The translations under genes and the position numbers were made by a program. A DNA stretch of 64,000 nt from Nageia nagi (taxonomy: Eukaryota > Pinophyta): positions 177,382,001 to 177,446,000 of the forward strand of contig JBITNC010000001.1 in NCBI GenBank assembly GCA_050084985.1, written 5' to 3'. Positions 47,861 through 60,196 of the stretch are shown here, in pieces (the first letter of the stretch is position 1; every line of letters begins with the position of its first letter). The notes under the pieces are model-generated. The model made no database searches, was not told the DNA's origin, and saw only the letters and a list, made by a program, of their open reading frames with translations.

Positions 47861-48297
47861 CTTGGCCTCTTCGATGGACTTAGTAGCATATGGTTTTTGT
47901 TGGTGCTAGTTCATTGAGGTCTTCAATGCATTGTAGCGATTAGGCTTTTTACATGACTAACTACCTACCCCTATGCGGGGTTCGTCTACATTTCCTAAGG
48001 ATTCATTGACATTGATTCGTGAAACAATTTACATAGCATATATCCAAAGCACTTGGGTCACTCCTCAGCAACCCCTCATGCCCAAGTTACTCCACTACTC
48101 CTGACAATTCATTTAGATTGACAGAAGGTTGATTCCTGCCCCTAAGTACATCAGATTACACCTTCCTCTTGGTTTGATGATATTTCTCTATAAGTTCTAG
48201 GTTTGCTCACACTAGTCGTGAATTGAGACAAATCACCATCTAGCCTACGAGTTTAGGGTTTGTCACCTATGCTCATTAGAGATTGAATCTGAGGACC
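47861..48297 (-). repeat. left flank of arm B, probable LTR U5 sequence
   Basis: Non-coding sequence that continues arm B beyond the hAT insertion: removing 48306-49321 joins ctgaggaccatttcatc to ttatgatgttcag. It has no clear counterpart in arm A. Confidence 0.35.
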
Positions 48298-49329
48298 ATT
48301 TCATCTAGGGAAACATGGGGACGCATCGCCCCACCTGAGGAACACGTTTCCCCGTCCTTGGGAACATGGGATGCCAAAGGGGACCTTTCCCTACCTTACC
48401 CCTTTTGGGGCAAATTACAAGTGTTGTCTCGGAAACGATTCCAGGCCTCAGGGAGCCATCCCCGAAAAAGGGGACGGCTAGGGGACATTTGACCGTCCTC
48501 GGAGATAATTTGACTGTCCCTGACCGTCCCCTTTGACTTTATAACATCAAAATTATAATTTTAATAATTTTATTTATGTAGAGCAAAGAAGCTAGTTGCA
48601 ATGCATAGCTCTCTTCGCCGTTGTGAGATAGTTAAGCAAGAGTACAGAGCATCTCCAGCTGCTCGATGGGATGTAAATCCAGACGATCTGAGCTAGATTG
48701 ATGAGGATGAGGATCAAGAGAGTTTCTTCAGTTCGATGATGTTGAGGAGGATAGCTTCTCAGATAGATCAGAAGAGGATGAGCCATTGGACTTAGAGTCA
48801 TTAGGCTTAGACTAATAGTTTTACTTTAGTTTTCATTTTGACTTCACGTATGACATGATCATTTTGACTTCACATATGAGTGATATGACATTAATTATTA
48901 ATATTATGTACTTGATTTAACTTAATGACATTATATAATTATGGGTCATTGATTATGCTATTAGCCAATTGCTCATTCATATTGAATATTATTATTTTAG
49001 TAACTTAGTTTCACTTTTAAATTTCAGTATTTTGAGTTTTCAATTTTGTATTTTTTTTTTAGTATTTACTATTTGATATTTGATTTCAAATTGAATATTT
49101 CATGAATAAATTCAATTATTGATTGAGTCAATGAATTGATAATATGAATGTAGATTGTAGAATTAGAAACTAAACTATCTTTATTTCTAAAAAATCTTAA
49201 ATTTATGGGAATTTTTACTAGTTATATACTTTTCGTTTCCGAGCCGTCCCTCAAATTAGGTACCTGTACCCTACCGTCCCTAGGTACGCATACCCCTGTA
49301 CCTAACCCATGTGTAACCTTGATTTCATC
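48298..49329. mobile_element. non-autonomous hAT element 2 (48306-49321) with 8-bp duplications
   Basis: ATTTCATC lies on both sides (48298-48305 and 49322-49329). The left end is TAGGGAAACATGGGG; the right end, read inward on the other strand, is CAAGGTTACACATGGG. They are imperfect inverted repeats, similar to those of hAT element 1. The 1,016-bp interior is GC-rich at both ends with repeated GTCCC/GGGAC words (48310-48535 and 49235-49310) and AT-rich in the middle. Small frames in it, including 48283-48492, are not genes. No transposase. Confidence 0.85.
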
Positions 49330-52140
49330 TTATGATGTTCAGTATACTACAAGATTCGAGGATGGTGTTGGGCCGTTTTTCTTTCCTACCCTACAAATAG
49401 GCAAGTTGACTTGCAAGGCTCGCGAAAGATACCAACACCTAGGTGGAAGGGCGTTACCCGTACTTGCTATGAGGACTGGTTACCTCATAGGTCTCTAGAA
49501 ATGGGTGTGCGAGAATTGACTCAGGAAACTGGTTAGGATGTTTGAAGCTGACGCCAACTCAAATAAAATTTGTTAATCAAGGACTCGGATTGTCCCTATA
49601 TCTAGACAAGGGTTGTTTCTCAACCAAGATAAATAAAATTAGGGTTGCGAAAGCTACGAAAAAAAGTGTAAAATAAAAGAAAAGTGGGAGGGAAGATGGA
49701 AAATGACCAAAGGCATATAAGTTGAGCTCTTTGCATCAACCTTCACTGACAAGTAGTGTCTAAGAGCCAAGTTCCTTCGGGTTTTTTGTGAGTTCCACGC
49801 ACCCACACATCCTTTCATTCTAACCAAACTACACGAAGGATCTAGAAGAAGGATTCGTCCACATGCAGTAGCCAACCACACGAATGGTCTACTAAAGGGA
49901 ACATGTGTCTAAGGGGACAAGGATAACACTTTCAATGTGGATGAAGTTCAGATGCTAAACGTCATAAAGGAACCCACTTTCAAATTTATACAAGCCTAGC
50001 TGCATACTACAAACAATCATCAACAATGCATCACATTTGACACTTCGAAGGTATATTCAACCATTCTTCCACCCACCTCTTAAGAGGTTTGTGAAATATT
50101 CCAAGTATCTAACCAACACACACATCAATGATTATCATAACATGTTCAAGTTCATAGTACCATAAAAATGGAGTTGTGCAATATTCATTCATAAAGGTCA
50201 TGCCACATTCACAATAGACAAGTATAAAATAGAAAGAATTATTTACTCGTCTAGTTGCAAAATGTTCATGGTTTCATTTTCAAAACTTCCTCCCCTTTTT
50301 ACAAATGAGCCCCTCTAGGGCTATTTATAGTTTGCAAGGCAAACCTAAGCGTTGTCCTAACCCTAACTAATATAAAATTATTAAAATTCGGGCGGTCAAA
50401 TAAAAAATATACCACGTGGCATCACCAGATTTAGTCCAGCATTTGTGGGAGCAAATCCTCATCCATCACAAGGCTTTAACAAAATTTTATAAAATTTGAG
50501 GCCCTAAATACTGAATTATGCAAAAATAAAATAAAATTAAAAATATTGCATCCAAGATGCAATCGGGTTCCATCAACTAGCATTCACAAGTCCATCAGCT
50601 GCTTCTCCATCCACGGTTCCGGCCTTGGAGTCCTCTCCCTTGCTGATTCTAGGCGTGTTTGTCCCTGAGTGGTCTCCTCCTATGGATGGCGTGGCTTAAG
50701 GAGTATGATCTCTTCAAGGCTTGTCTGCCTCTGGCTCTCCTCCAATTCCTTGGCCATCCTAGTGATGTCTCTAACCCGGTTAGCTCTAGTGATCTTAACC
50801 TTACTGATCTTAGTCTTCACAGTTTGAGTCTCCACGTCCTGGGATTTCTTTGGATCCTTGTTCAGGAAGACCCTGGTGACAAACAATGTGTTGTTGACCT
50901 TGAAGACGAACTGACTTACATGATGAGTCTTCGTGGACTCATCCTTCACCTTTTGGCTGGGATCTTCATGTAGTGCCCTCATCATGGTTGTAAAGTCAAA
51001 GGTGAGTTCTGTCTTTGGTGAGGCTTCATCAACGATCACAGTCTCCTTTGGCTTGACCTTTCCCCCTTTGTCTTAGGATTCATCTCTGCCATTGGATGTG
51101 GGATGGTGCCTTAAGTGTTTTAGTAGATGGAGATGAGGAGTTCCTTAGCTTGTCTCTTGGAAGGGTTCCCGAGGGTCTTAGTTTCAAAGCTCAGGTGAGT
51201 TCACAAAGAGAGAGCAGTGTTGGCGCGCAGAAATGAAGGCTGGTTTGCCCCATTTTATAAATATTTCTAGTGTTTTCTTAGGGCAATGCCTTCAAATGCC
51301 TAGGGATGTGTACCTTTAGAGATGGGCACTCGCATCTTGGCACACAACTCGAGGTTAGCTAGCTCCTTGGAGGTTGGAGCAAGTGTTTTGGGGTCAAGGG
51401 AGATGTCTTGGTCCGGACTTGCACTGGGATAAGGAGAGACAGGGCTGGCGCATGTGTGAGGGGAGACAAGCATGCTGTCTCCTGTTGTACTTGTGCCAAG
51501 GATGAAGGATGTGAACCCAACGCAGGTGTGGAGGAAGTCATGGAGGTTGTCCTCCTCCTATCTTGTGCCCAAAGAGGGAATGTTCAGCACTTAGCCAATT
51601 TCGTTCCTAACTTTCCTAAATGCTCCTCTGATCCTTTTGGAATGTTGGCGCAGGTCTAGGAGAGGTCACCACCCCTATCTTAGTGTGCACTTGTGTTGGA
51701 AAGGGACATACAGGCTTGGCTCAAGTCCTCCAAGGGTCATGAAGGTTGTCTTCATCCGGACATGCACCCAAGGAAGACATGCTCCAGACTTGGTCAAATT
51801 TCATCATTATTGCTCAAAATCATCTTTTGGAGCCCTTACGAAGCTGGCACAAGTCAAGGGTGATTCATGAGGGGTGTCTTCATCCACTCTTGCGCTAGGA
51901 AGTCATGCATGGGTTGAGTGCACATCCCGGGTGAGACAAAAAGTTTGTCTTCCTTCCAACCTGCACCAAGGCATTGCATGTTCCGAACTTAGCCAAATTT
52001 ATTTCTTGATGCTCAGAATCGCCATCCGAACCCTCTAGGGAGTTGGCACAAGTCTGGGAAGGGATGTGGGCATTGTCTCCTCATAGGCATGCGCTCAGTC
52101 ATGCCTTAGCCAAAATCCCAATCCGTTGTCCGCAAAAGTC
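49330..52140 (-). mobile_element. LTR-type non-autonomous element, arm B of a large inverted repeat
   Basis: Reverse-oriented relative of arm A. Read on the - strand it has the tandem-rich part (52130 to 51310), a stretch absent from arm A (about 51290-50560) that includes a 119-codon frame, then an LTR-like part with TATAAATA (complement of 50321-50330) followed by agccctagagg as in arm A. The end region 49340-49690 matches 45290-45570 in reverse (gccaactcaaataaaatttg and others). GAGACA...TGTCTC hairpins recur, for example at 51463-51481. Confidence 0.6.
50680..51039 (-). pseudogene. 119-codon remnant frame in arm B
   Basis: Reads VDEASPKTELTFDFTTMMRA, then KVNNTLFVTRVFLNKDPKKS, and a Lys/Glu-rich end with helical character (RDITRMAKELEESQRQTSLE). 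It is oriented like the LTR promoter of arm B and lies just upstream of that LTR, the place for the end of an internal coding region. I recognise no family. Arm A lacks it. Confidence 0.4.
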
Positions 52141-52760
52141 CAATGTTGATCTTCGCTCAACAATCCTGGCCCCCAACGCCTCGAGGTCTTGAAGCACCGC
52201 CAACTTGATCATAGCTGCCATAGACTCCTTGCCAAAATTTTGAGGGTCTAGAAACACCTCTTGTCTCACATCTAGCACTCGAGAAAAGATCGTCGCATTA
52301 CACCCTTCTTCTAGACTTCTTTGGAGGAAGGATCTCGTAGGAGGGCAAGAGATGACCCTCTTCCCTAACTGACATACTAGGAGGTGTCTACATGATACCC
52401 ATATTCCTTCAAGGACTCGATAGACTACATCCTTTTAGAGTTGATATGGGCTTAGATTCTAGAGATTATGAGATTCCATCATGACAACACCATTAAGAGC
52501 TTCTTCACATTGTCCCCTAGCTTGTCCTTGGGTAGACCCTTCTTACCCACCCTCAACAATATAGTATTCTGTTTTTTTATTCTCTTCTTAATTCTAGGGT
52601 TTCAACCTCCTATTGTATCTTTTAGTTAGTTTTGCTTTAGTGGGGACCTTCGTAGACTTGATTTCTACTTTACGACCCATGTGTACTCTAGTCCCATTGA
52701 CCGCTTTTGGTCACCTATGAACATTAATATATTTTCTTTTTTCTTTCTTTCTTTCTATAA
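52141..52760 (+). repeat. probable LINE 3' end
   Basis: Non-coding. The end ctctagtcccattgaccgct, then tttggtcacctatgaacatt (52687-52730) and a CT-rich run (52735-52760), is closely like 31390-31443. Confidence 0.5.
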
Positions 52761-53459
52761 AGGATGATAGGAACTTTATAATTCATTTTTGTCTAGACCT
52801 AGCTTGTGATCCATGAGATGATACCCCCTATTGTTGAAAAGCAAATTGTTCCCCTTGCCTTGGCCAAGATAGGCGGATCATAGAGGCCCTAGAAATAGTA
52901 GCTTGTTGGTAGCATCATATAGGGTGTTCTATGCTCCTAAGGATGGGAAATATATGAAAGAAGTGATTAAACTTGTGGTTTTTGAGTTATTTTGCAAGAC
53001 GTAAAGCTTGCTAGTGAATGTCTCATGAATGTATAAACATGAGAACCTCTCGTTTAGGTAGCAAAAAAGGCAGCAAGTAATTTTCACAAGTTCTTGAAAA
53101 ATTAAAATAATCTCCTTCAAGTCTCAAAAGAGATATGACACTTGAAAATGAACGGATTCTTAGTCTCCACCTCTTGAATGGAATAGAGGAGCCGAATCTT
53201 GGTGTCTCAAGGTACGAGGTGATTAGTTTCCACTCACAATTGATATGTAGGAAAGTCTAAGGCCACGAGTCCAATTCTGTTAAGCATATATACGATGATT
53301 ATTGATACCATCCTTAATGTACTGGAAATGTTGAGCATACAAAGCTAATTTGGGACAAGAGGTTGATGTGTAAAGATTCATGTGACTAGAATATATTGTT
53401 TATAGATTTCTTTGCTAATTGCTTTCTTGACCTGCTTCTTGTTGAGAAGGCAAGGAGTG
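52761..53459. other. intron, possibly the LINE 3' part
   Basis: Lies downstream (on the - strand) of the LINE at 53460-55250. Only short broken frames are visible and no motif could be assigned. Confidence 0.35.
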
Positions 53460-53846
53460 GCATTCAAGGATTATTTGAAAGAGAAGGCTGACCTTGAAGT
53501 ACAAACCTTGTTGCCACCTTCCTAAACTTTTTTGGCCACTTACTCAAAAGTGCGTAGGGTAAGTAGGGATATCTCTTTCTACCCAAACATATTGTTACCC
53601 TTGCATCTAAGTCTTTGTAGATGGAAGATAGTCTTGAAGATCCTCTCATGACAAAGTAGTTGGATGGAAAATTTGTCATGAAGAATACATAAGGATTGAC
53701 TTTGTATATTGGATCACTCGTTGGAGGAGAATTTCAATTTGTTTAATACATGCTTAATTAGTAGCCCCAAACCTCAGAACTGTAAAGGACTGTAGGCTTA
53801 ATGATATTGTTGAAGAGGTGCATCTTGGTGAGGATGTCTTGAAAAT
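53460..53846 (-). pseudogene. LINE, segment after the reverse transcriptase
   Basis: On the - strand, from 53846 leftwards, the text is DILTKMHLFNNIIKPTVLYS then SEVWG, the usual post-polymerase motif. A later frame (53679-53464) has no identified domain. It is the direct continuation of 54636-55250 after removal of the inserted LTR. Confidence 0.75.
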
Positions 53847-54635
53847 TGTAATATTCCAAATTATAAAAATTAGGAATTGTCACAAATTATATCAAGAAAA
53901 TGCAAAATAAGTAAGTATGGATGCCAAGAAATCAGATCTGATATTATTGAAGCTCAAGAGACAAATACAAATGTCCAAAAGGGCCTCTAGGGCTGGACGC
54001 CACACAACAAATGCTCAAAATGCAACTACAATGGGCCAAAGGGCTCAACATCTTGCTTACTGGCCAGACCTAGTGCTCTAACTCCTCCAGAAGGTTGACG
54101 TCACACTCCTGGGATGATGATCTCCTGAATCTGAATACTGAAAGCCTTCTCACAAGGTGTTTGGAGCTTAATGAGGCTCCACCGAGGGCACGAAAGCTTG
54201 ATGAGGCTTCCGATCCTCAGAACAAGGGTGGCATTGGCCAATTAGCAAGTAGATGATCAAATGTGCAAAAGATATCCCTCAACCATGCGTCCGCTTCTTA
54301 TACCCAGACATCACACTAGAGGCTAGATGTCCATCTTAGGATCCCCGAAATCATCTTGGATCATGCATGCTTGGACATTGGGCCTTAAGAAGCATGATTG
54401 TACCTCAAAGTCATAACAATCACTCCTAGATGTCCTAAATACCTTGTTTTCCTCAAGGAAGGCAAACATCCCACTTAGGGCTCACAATTATCCTTGAGAT
54501 TTACAAATAAATAATAAATTGGCCTACTCTTACTAAAGAGGGGCTTTTATAAATAAAATACAAAATCACTTCTAATTGATAAATATATTTTTGATATTTA
54601 TTCAATTATGTAATTTCCAATTATGAAATATTACA
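53847..54635. mobile_element. probable solo LTR inserted in the LINE
   Basis: A 789-bp block with TGTAATATTCC at one end and AATATTACA at the other, interrupting the LINE frame. Flanking pentamers are AAAAT (53842-53846) and ACAAT (54636-54640), a 4-of-5 match that may be a decayed target duplication. No coding content. TGTAAT termini resemble the LTRs of the elements at 25575 and 34172. Confidence 0.6.
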
Positions 54636-55250
54636 ACAATGTACCTAGAAGCATTGATTTTCCAGAGTCCAGACAAATGTGCATTCTTTACAAATTCATG
54701 CTCATGTATCAGGCTTCAGGGAGAGTCCAATTAATTGAACTCATGATCTGAACCTCATTGTCCTTGGAAAAGAACTAGAAGTTGGAGAAATCAGAACTCA
54801 TTTTTTGAGATGTTGAAGACCATAACCCTAGTTTTGGTATGGTTGATTGCATTCTGATGAAGCTCACAAGAGCAAGAACATCTAACCTCTCTGTAATCCA
54901 TCCATGCAATGAGCAAGGAGATCTACATCATCAGCAAAGAGTATTATAGCAATGGGATCATGATGTGGAAAATATCCATCCCTTCATGTGTTCATTGACA
55001 ATGAAGTCTTAAAGCTCATTCTCATAGTCACGAGGAGGAGAGGGATGCCAATATTTTGTACTTTTTGGACCAAAAGGTGCCTTGGTACTATATCAAAGGC
55101 ATTCTTGAAGTCAACAAAGCAACAAAAGACCTTGAAAGACTGCAAGTGGGCCTCATCAATGACAACTTGAGTAAAAATGCAGTCATTAGTTTGATAATTA
55201 CTTTTGAATCCTGTTTGCCCTTTTTCTTTAAGCCTATCTTTCCAAAATAA
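54636..55250 (-). pseudogene. LINE reverse transcriptase fragment
   Basis: On the - strand the text is VFCCFVDFKNAFDIVPRHLL (around 55060-55130; catalytic Asp in VDF) followed by PIAIILFADDVDLLAHCMDG (FADD box at 54929-54940), then HTKTRVMVF and NISKNEF. This order is diagnostic of non-LTR retrotransposon polymerase. Stops and shifts abound. The region before it reads QTNDCIFTQVVIDEAHLQS, also typical. Confidence 0.85.
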
Positions 55251-58204
55251 TTAAGAGAGCTTTACATCAAAGATTGTGGCATACAACATGATAGAAGTGC
55301 ACCCAATAATAATAGTTCTAGTTCTTCAAGTTTGATCTGTCCATGGATTTGTTGATTGGATGGATATATCCCATGAATAGTAGGGAGGGAAACCACAATG
55401 GGCAACACTGTTAAACAAATGGTAATGCAGTAAACTAGTGAATATAAACCATGCTTAAAGAATTTTTGCTTGAAATTACTTCACAATCAACAACGTAATT
55501 GGTTTAGAATATCATGGTAATGCAGTAAACTTTTTAAATTCTCTTCAGATGTCAGTAATGGAGAAGAAAAGACAAGAGGCAGGAGGAGAGAAGACATGAA
55601 TTGTCGGCTGGTTTAGAATATCATGTGGCATAGTGTTGGGACTCTGCAGTTCCTGACAAGACTCTTTGAGTCCCAAACTTTGTAAAGGCTAATGAGTCTA
55701 GATGACTAGACTTCTAAGTCTCCCCAAAACCATGATTTTGTGTAAGTCCGTTGGAGTAAGAAACAAAATAAAAATAGAAAACGGTATTTGAAACTTTGTG
55801 TATTACATCCATTTGGCTTTGTTTTTCTTTTCTTATCATTTATAATGTTAATTTGATTACATGTTGTATGTCACCGATATGATTTTTCTAAGGAATGTAT
55901 AAAAACAATATTTCTTATTGTCTAGTTTGGCAAATTTATTCGATGTTCTTGGTTTCAGAGTCTCTTTCAAGATTTTGCTAAGTTATTTTTCTATTTGTTA
56001 GTTCATGCACGAGTCAAAAATAGGCCATTGGAGTGAGTGTCAATGTTATGACATGCTAGACCCATGAGTTTTGGTGGATGGCAGAAAAGATGGTTTTCTT
56101 GGGATGAAGGGTGTGCAAAAAGGTTCTGGGAGAGTTATGGATTTCATCAACGTGCTCATATTTTCTAGAGGCTAGAAAATCCCATTTCTTGCATTAAAGG
56201 TTATGGCTATTCGTCATGACTAGAGGATTTGAAGCATGCTTATGAGATAAAACAAATTGCAAGCTCTGGTGTACGGATTCAAATTCATCATCATAGTTAT
56301 GAAACAAACCGAATCTTGTGAGTACTTGCCAAGTTGCATCAACCAAGTAGTAGCAAGAAAACTCAGATATTTGGGGATATTAGTGATTTTTGTTTTAGCA
56401 AGTTTTCTGAAAACACAATTTCTTGCCTATTTTTTCAAAAATTGTTATATTTTTTTCTTTTCAAAATTTCCTCCAAATAAGTTTTTGAAAAGTTTCAACC
56501 TTGCCAAATATTGTCCGAATCTGAGTTTCACAACTATGATCATCATACTAACTGCTTATAGGATAAGCTTGTTTAGAATTAGAAAGTTAAGAGGGAAGGA
56601 GTGAAGCGCTGCCTCCCAAAATGGCAGGGATAAGAAGTCATATTTAGCAATAATTTAATGGCTGCTCTATGGAAAACACACAGTAAGAAATTAAAGGGTA
56701 GGACAAAGATTTCAGAAATTTTAAGAAGTTTGAATTCTAACAAATCATGCATGTGGACATAAATATTTTATACACACCTTGCGGTAAAAATAGAAAGCCA
56801 AATTGAAGAATGTTGCTAGAAAATATATCACTCTCATTCAATCTATTTAAAACTGAATGTTGCTAGAAATATAAAGGAAGCTCCTTTATGATGGCTATGA
56901 AAAATAGGTGTCTCCCATAATGACTAATACCATGGCTTCCTTTTCCTGCAAATATAGTTGTTTATCGTCTTAAAATCTGCTTCTTGAACACTTTTATGGC
57001 CACATGTTGCCCAAGAATGTCAAGATTGCATGAAAAAATTTCCCAACAATGGGCAGATGTTTCTTATGTATGTTCTTCGATTACTTGCATATCAATCAAG
57101 ACCTTCCTCCCACTTCTTTGATCTTGTGGGATACTTGAGCAAAGAAAATAGCGTGTATCTGAAGGGGGTGGGTTAGTTGTAGACTTAACCTTTAATGGCC
57201 TTTTTAATAAACAGTGACTTATTACATGACATTTAGTAGATAAATACAATACTTTATCAAATACAGGAAAAGAATGTTACAGTCTTTAACACATCAATAG
57301 GCCAATTGATTTGAACCAAACTAAGCCAAGCTATGACATAATAGTGGTTGATATGCATGACACATGCTGCTTTTTTGGGTGTTACATTAATTTTTCTTAT
57401 CCATTATTTTAACAAGAAAGGATTACCGTATATAATAGAAAGAACAATATGGTACTGTAAATGCTATATAGAGCAGCACTTTAACTTCTTTCCTAGGTAG
57501 GAATTGCTCACATATCTCATTTGGCTCAAATAGCAGTGACATCTGCTAAGGAGATTTATCTTGGCATACTCCATTACGTGCTTACTTTTTTTATTTTAAC
57601 TTGGACATGGTTTTTGTACATGGAATTTTGTAGATCATTTTCAGTGTTGCATGCAGTAAAAAATTATTGATGAAACCTGAAGGACATTACACTGCTAATA
57701 CTGTTGAAACTGTCAGATATTATGTTCATCTTCCATCATAGTTTTCATTTTATTTCCAAAAAAATACTGATGGATCTTAAGTACATTATGCTTTATGAGG
57801 TTAGTTTCTTATATACGTGTATTCTAAACATTTTTTTTTTTTTTTTTGAGGGGTTCAAGTTTATAGGATGCATAAGTTATGTATAAACTATAAAACAAAT
57901 AATAGCTATTTGTAGTCCTGTTGCAGCATGATATTATGTAAGTTGAGCTTAAAGCCTTGGTGAACTAATATGTAATTTAAAAAATTTTAGAAGTTATGTA
58001 TAGCTTTCGATGATGCTCTCCTGGAGTTGTGGAATTCAATTACTACTTCTTGTGAATCCATCAACTAAAGGGTTCCAAAGGGAAGGACAGTCCGCTCCTT
58101 TTGAAAGATTAGATTGCTTTCAAGATGTGAGGAGCCTTCAGTTTTCAAAGAACACCAATTTATTCAAAATTTAATTTCTAATAATATAATATTCATTTTT
58201 CCAG
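55251..58204. other. end of the 16-kb intron, nothing recognised
   Basis: AT-rich. The + strand frame at 56257-56604 (115 codons, Phe/Ile-rich) shows no motif and looks like chance. A T-run lies at about 57831-57848. No repeat boundary seen. Confidence 0.45.
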
Positions 58205-58312
58205 GTGGATCCGTCGACATTAGGTGTTCGGAGAGAATTTGAAACATTTGTTTTGGGAGATGCACTTTATCAATTCAAACTAATTAACAAGTTCAGAACA
58301 CCTCTTGAAAAG
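58205..58312 (+). CDS. VPS9-type Rab-GEF gene, visible exon 4
   Basis: Thirty-six codons, phase 0 at both ends, between atttttccag and GTAACT. It reads VDPSTLGVRREFETFVLGDA and YQFKLINKFRTPLEK. This fits the VPS9-domain segment with the pattern A-x-x-E-L-x-x-I-x-x-y-x-[SA]-P-x-[ED]-K, where KFRTPLEK is the conserved turn before the next helix. Confidence 0.9.
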
Positions 58313-60123
58313 GTAACTATTTAAAGGAGACTCTTACTTTGGTAGATAGCCTCTCTCTAAGACTGTTCTACTTATTAATTTTGATAGCTCTTCTAGGGGT
58401 TTTCATGCACCAGTCAACTGTATTTTTCTTCCATCATGGGTAAATCTTTGTTCATTAATGTTTTAACACTCTATCAAACCTTAAGAGTTGGGTTGATGTT
58501 GCGCTTTATATTTGCGTGAGTGGATATTGTATGACATGATGGATTCTTAAGTAAAAGAGATGTAATTATAAGCCATAGACAATTGCAATGTATCCCACAG
58601 GAAATTTTCTGTTGTATCATAAAATTCCTTTATTAAAATGGAATGCCATTTAAATACCAGTGAAATTCAATGACTCTGGAAACCTTTAATATGATGCCTG
58701 CATCAATTTTCTTATGATTTTAGTTTGTTTATGTTTTAAGATACTTCACATTCACCTGAGACTTTTCTCTGTACTAGTAGTGAGCATTGGAAGCAGCAGG
58801 ATCTAGTCGAAAAACTTATCAGTGGCCTAAGAAAGTGGATGGTGGTTCGTCTCTCCTTTCATGAAGTCTGGATGGTTGTGTTCAGATGTTGAAGATTGTC
58901 ACAGTCGCTGCATGATTACTCTAATTCCTTCCCCATTTGCAAATAGGTCTTACTTATCTTCAGAGTGTCTTTCTCTTGAAATCATGTATAGTATCCAAGT
59001 TTAAATTACTTTGTCATTTTCACATCTCTCCCTAATATTGGTTTTTAATGGTATTTTTTGACAGTAGAAACATTGAGGCAGATTTTCATCACAAACATTA
59101 TTACACATAACTAATGGACAACTTTGAGAATAGTTGGCAGTAGTTCCTGTTTATGAAGAGCTGTCATCTGATGATGCATGATAAAAGATCTATACTTTAG
59201 CATTTGTTGATCTGTCCTGCATTTAGCAAAAATAGAGGAACTAAGAATGAGGAAGTTATTTCTTATGAAGATCCATGTAAAACAAAGAAGGCTAGCGTTG
59301 ATTGATCTATCCCGAATTCAGCAAAACTAGAGGAATTAAGAATTTACTTTGGTGTATTCGTAAATTTGAATTATAAACAACTTTATAGCAATATATAGCC
59401 AATAAATAATTCCATGTCATAAAGAGATACAATCTTCGAAAGATGACATGCCAATGTTTGTAGCACATGTTATCTGTCAAAAACTTTTGGTTCTCCATAT
59501 TATAAATGTGAAGACAGTATCTTATGCTATCTTATAAGTTATTCAACCTTAAATAAATGGTTATAGGCATAATTAGACATACTAATTTAAATTTAACTCT
59601 CTTGTTGATTATGACCTTTTATCCATATGAATAATATTTGAAATATTCCATAAATGATAGTAGGCATAATTAGACATACTAATTTAAATTTAACTCTCTT
59701 GTTGATTATGACCTTTTATCCATATGTATAATAATTGAAATATTCCATAAATGATAAAGTGCTCTAGTTAGTTATTCAGTTGTTTTCAATATTTGTCAGG
59801 TTACCCAGCAATAATTCAATTTATGTAGAAGGTCGAGCTTAAATTCTCTTTCCTTTCATTGCAATTCTAATTTTCAAAGATTCTCTTTGTTTATCTGAAA
59901 TATGAAACGGATCATGGTGTCTCAAAGGTGAAAATCACTAGTTTTTGGGTCATTCTGTTGTTAGATTTTCAGTTGCAGATGTAAAATTTCTAACATTTAT
60001 CTTCGTAATGATATTGCCTTTATTTTTGTTAGTTAAGACAAATGTTCTTTCATTTTTTTTTTCTGTTTTAGGTAAAATAATGCACTATCTTACTTTGGAA
60101 TGTGTTTTATGTTTTATGCTTAG
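58313..60123. other. intron 4 of the visible gene
   Basis: 1,811 bp, AT-rich, containing the 97-bp duplication at 59565-59757. Confidence 0.8.
59565..59757. repeat. 97-bp tandem duplication in intron 4
   Basis: Two copies offset by 97 bp, starting aggcataattagacatact at 59565 and 59662, nearly identical over the whole unit (for example atgaataatatttg versus atgtataataattg). Likely recent. Confidence 0.92.
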
Positions 60124-60196
60124 GCTATATGTTTACGCAAGACTATTAATTGTGTACTAGAAGGCATTCAAACTGTGGTGAAGTCTGGGACAGTGG
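60124..60196 (+). CDS. VPS9-type Rab-GEF gene, visible exon 5
   Basis: Seventy-three bases between gttttatgcttag and GTAAGT: AICLRKTINCVLEGIQTVVK then SGTV, plus one base of a split codon. It continues EK from exon 4 and gives the VPS9 helix usually written K-x-x-C-I-x-x-x-x-K-x-I. Confidence 0.9.

Noticed and set aside
48283-48492. Small frame in a GC-rich patch
   Set aside because: It is made of GTCCC/GGGAC-rich subterminal sequence of hAT element 2.
56257-56604. 115-codon + strand frame rich in Phe and Ile
   Set aside because: No motif, no splice signals consistent with the VPS9-type gene, AT-driven composition.
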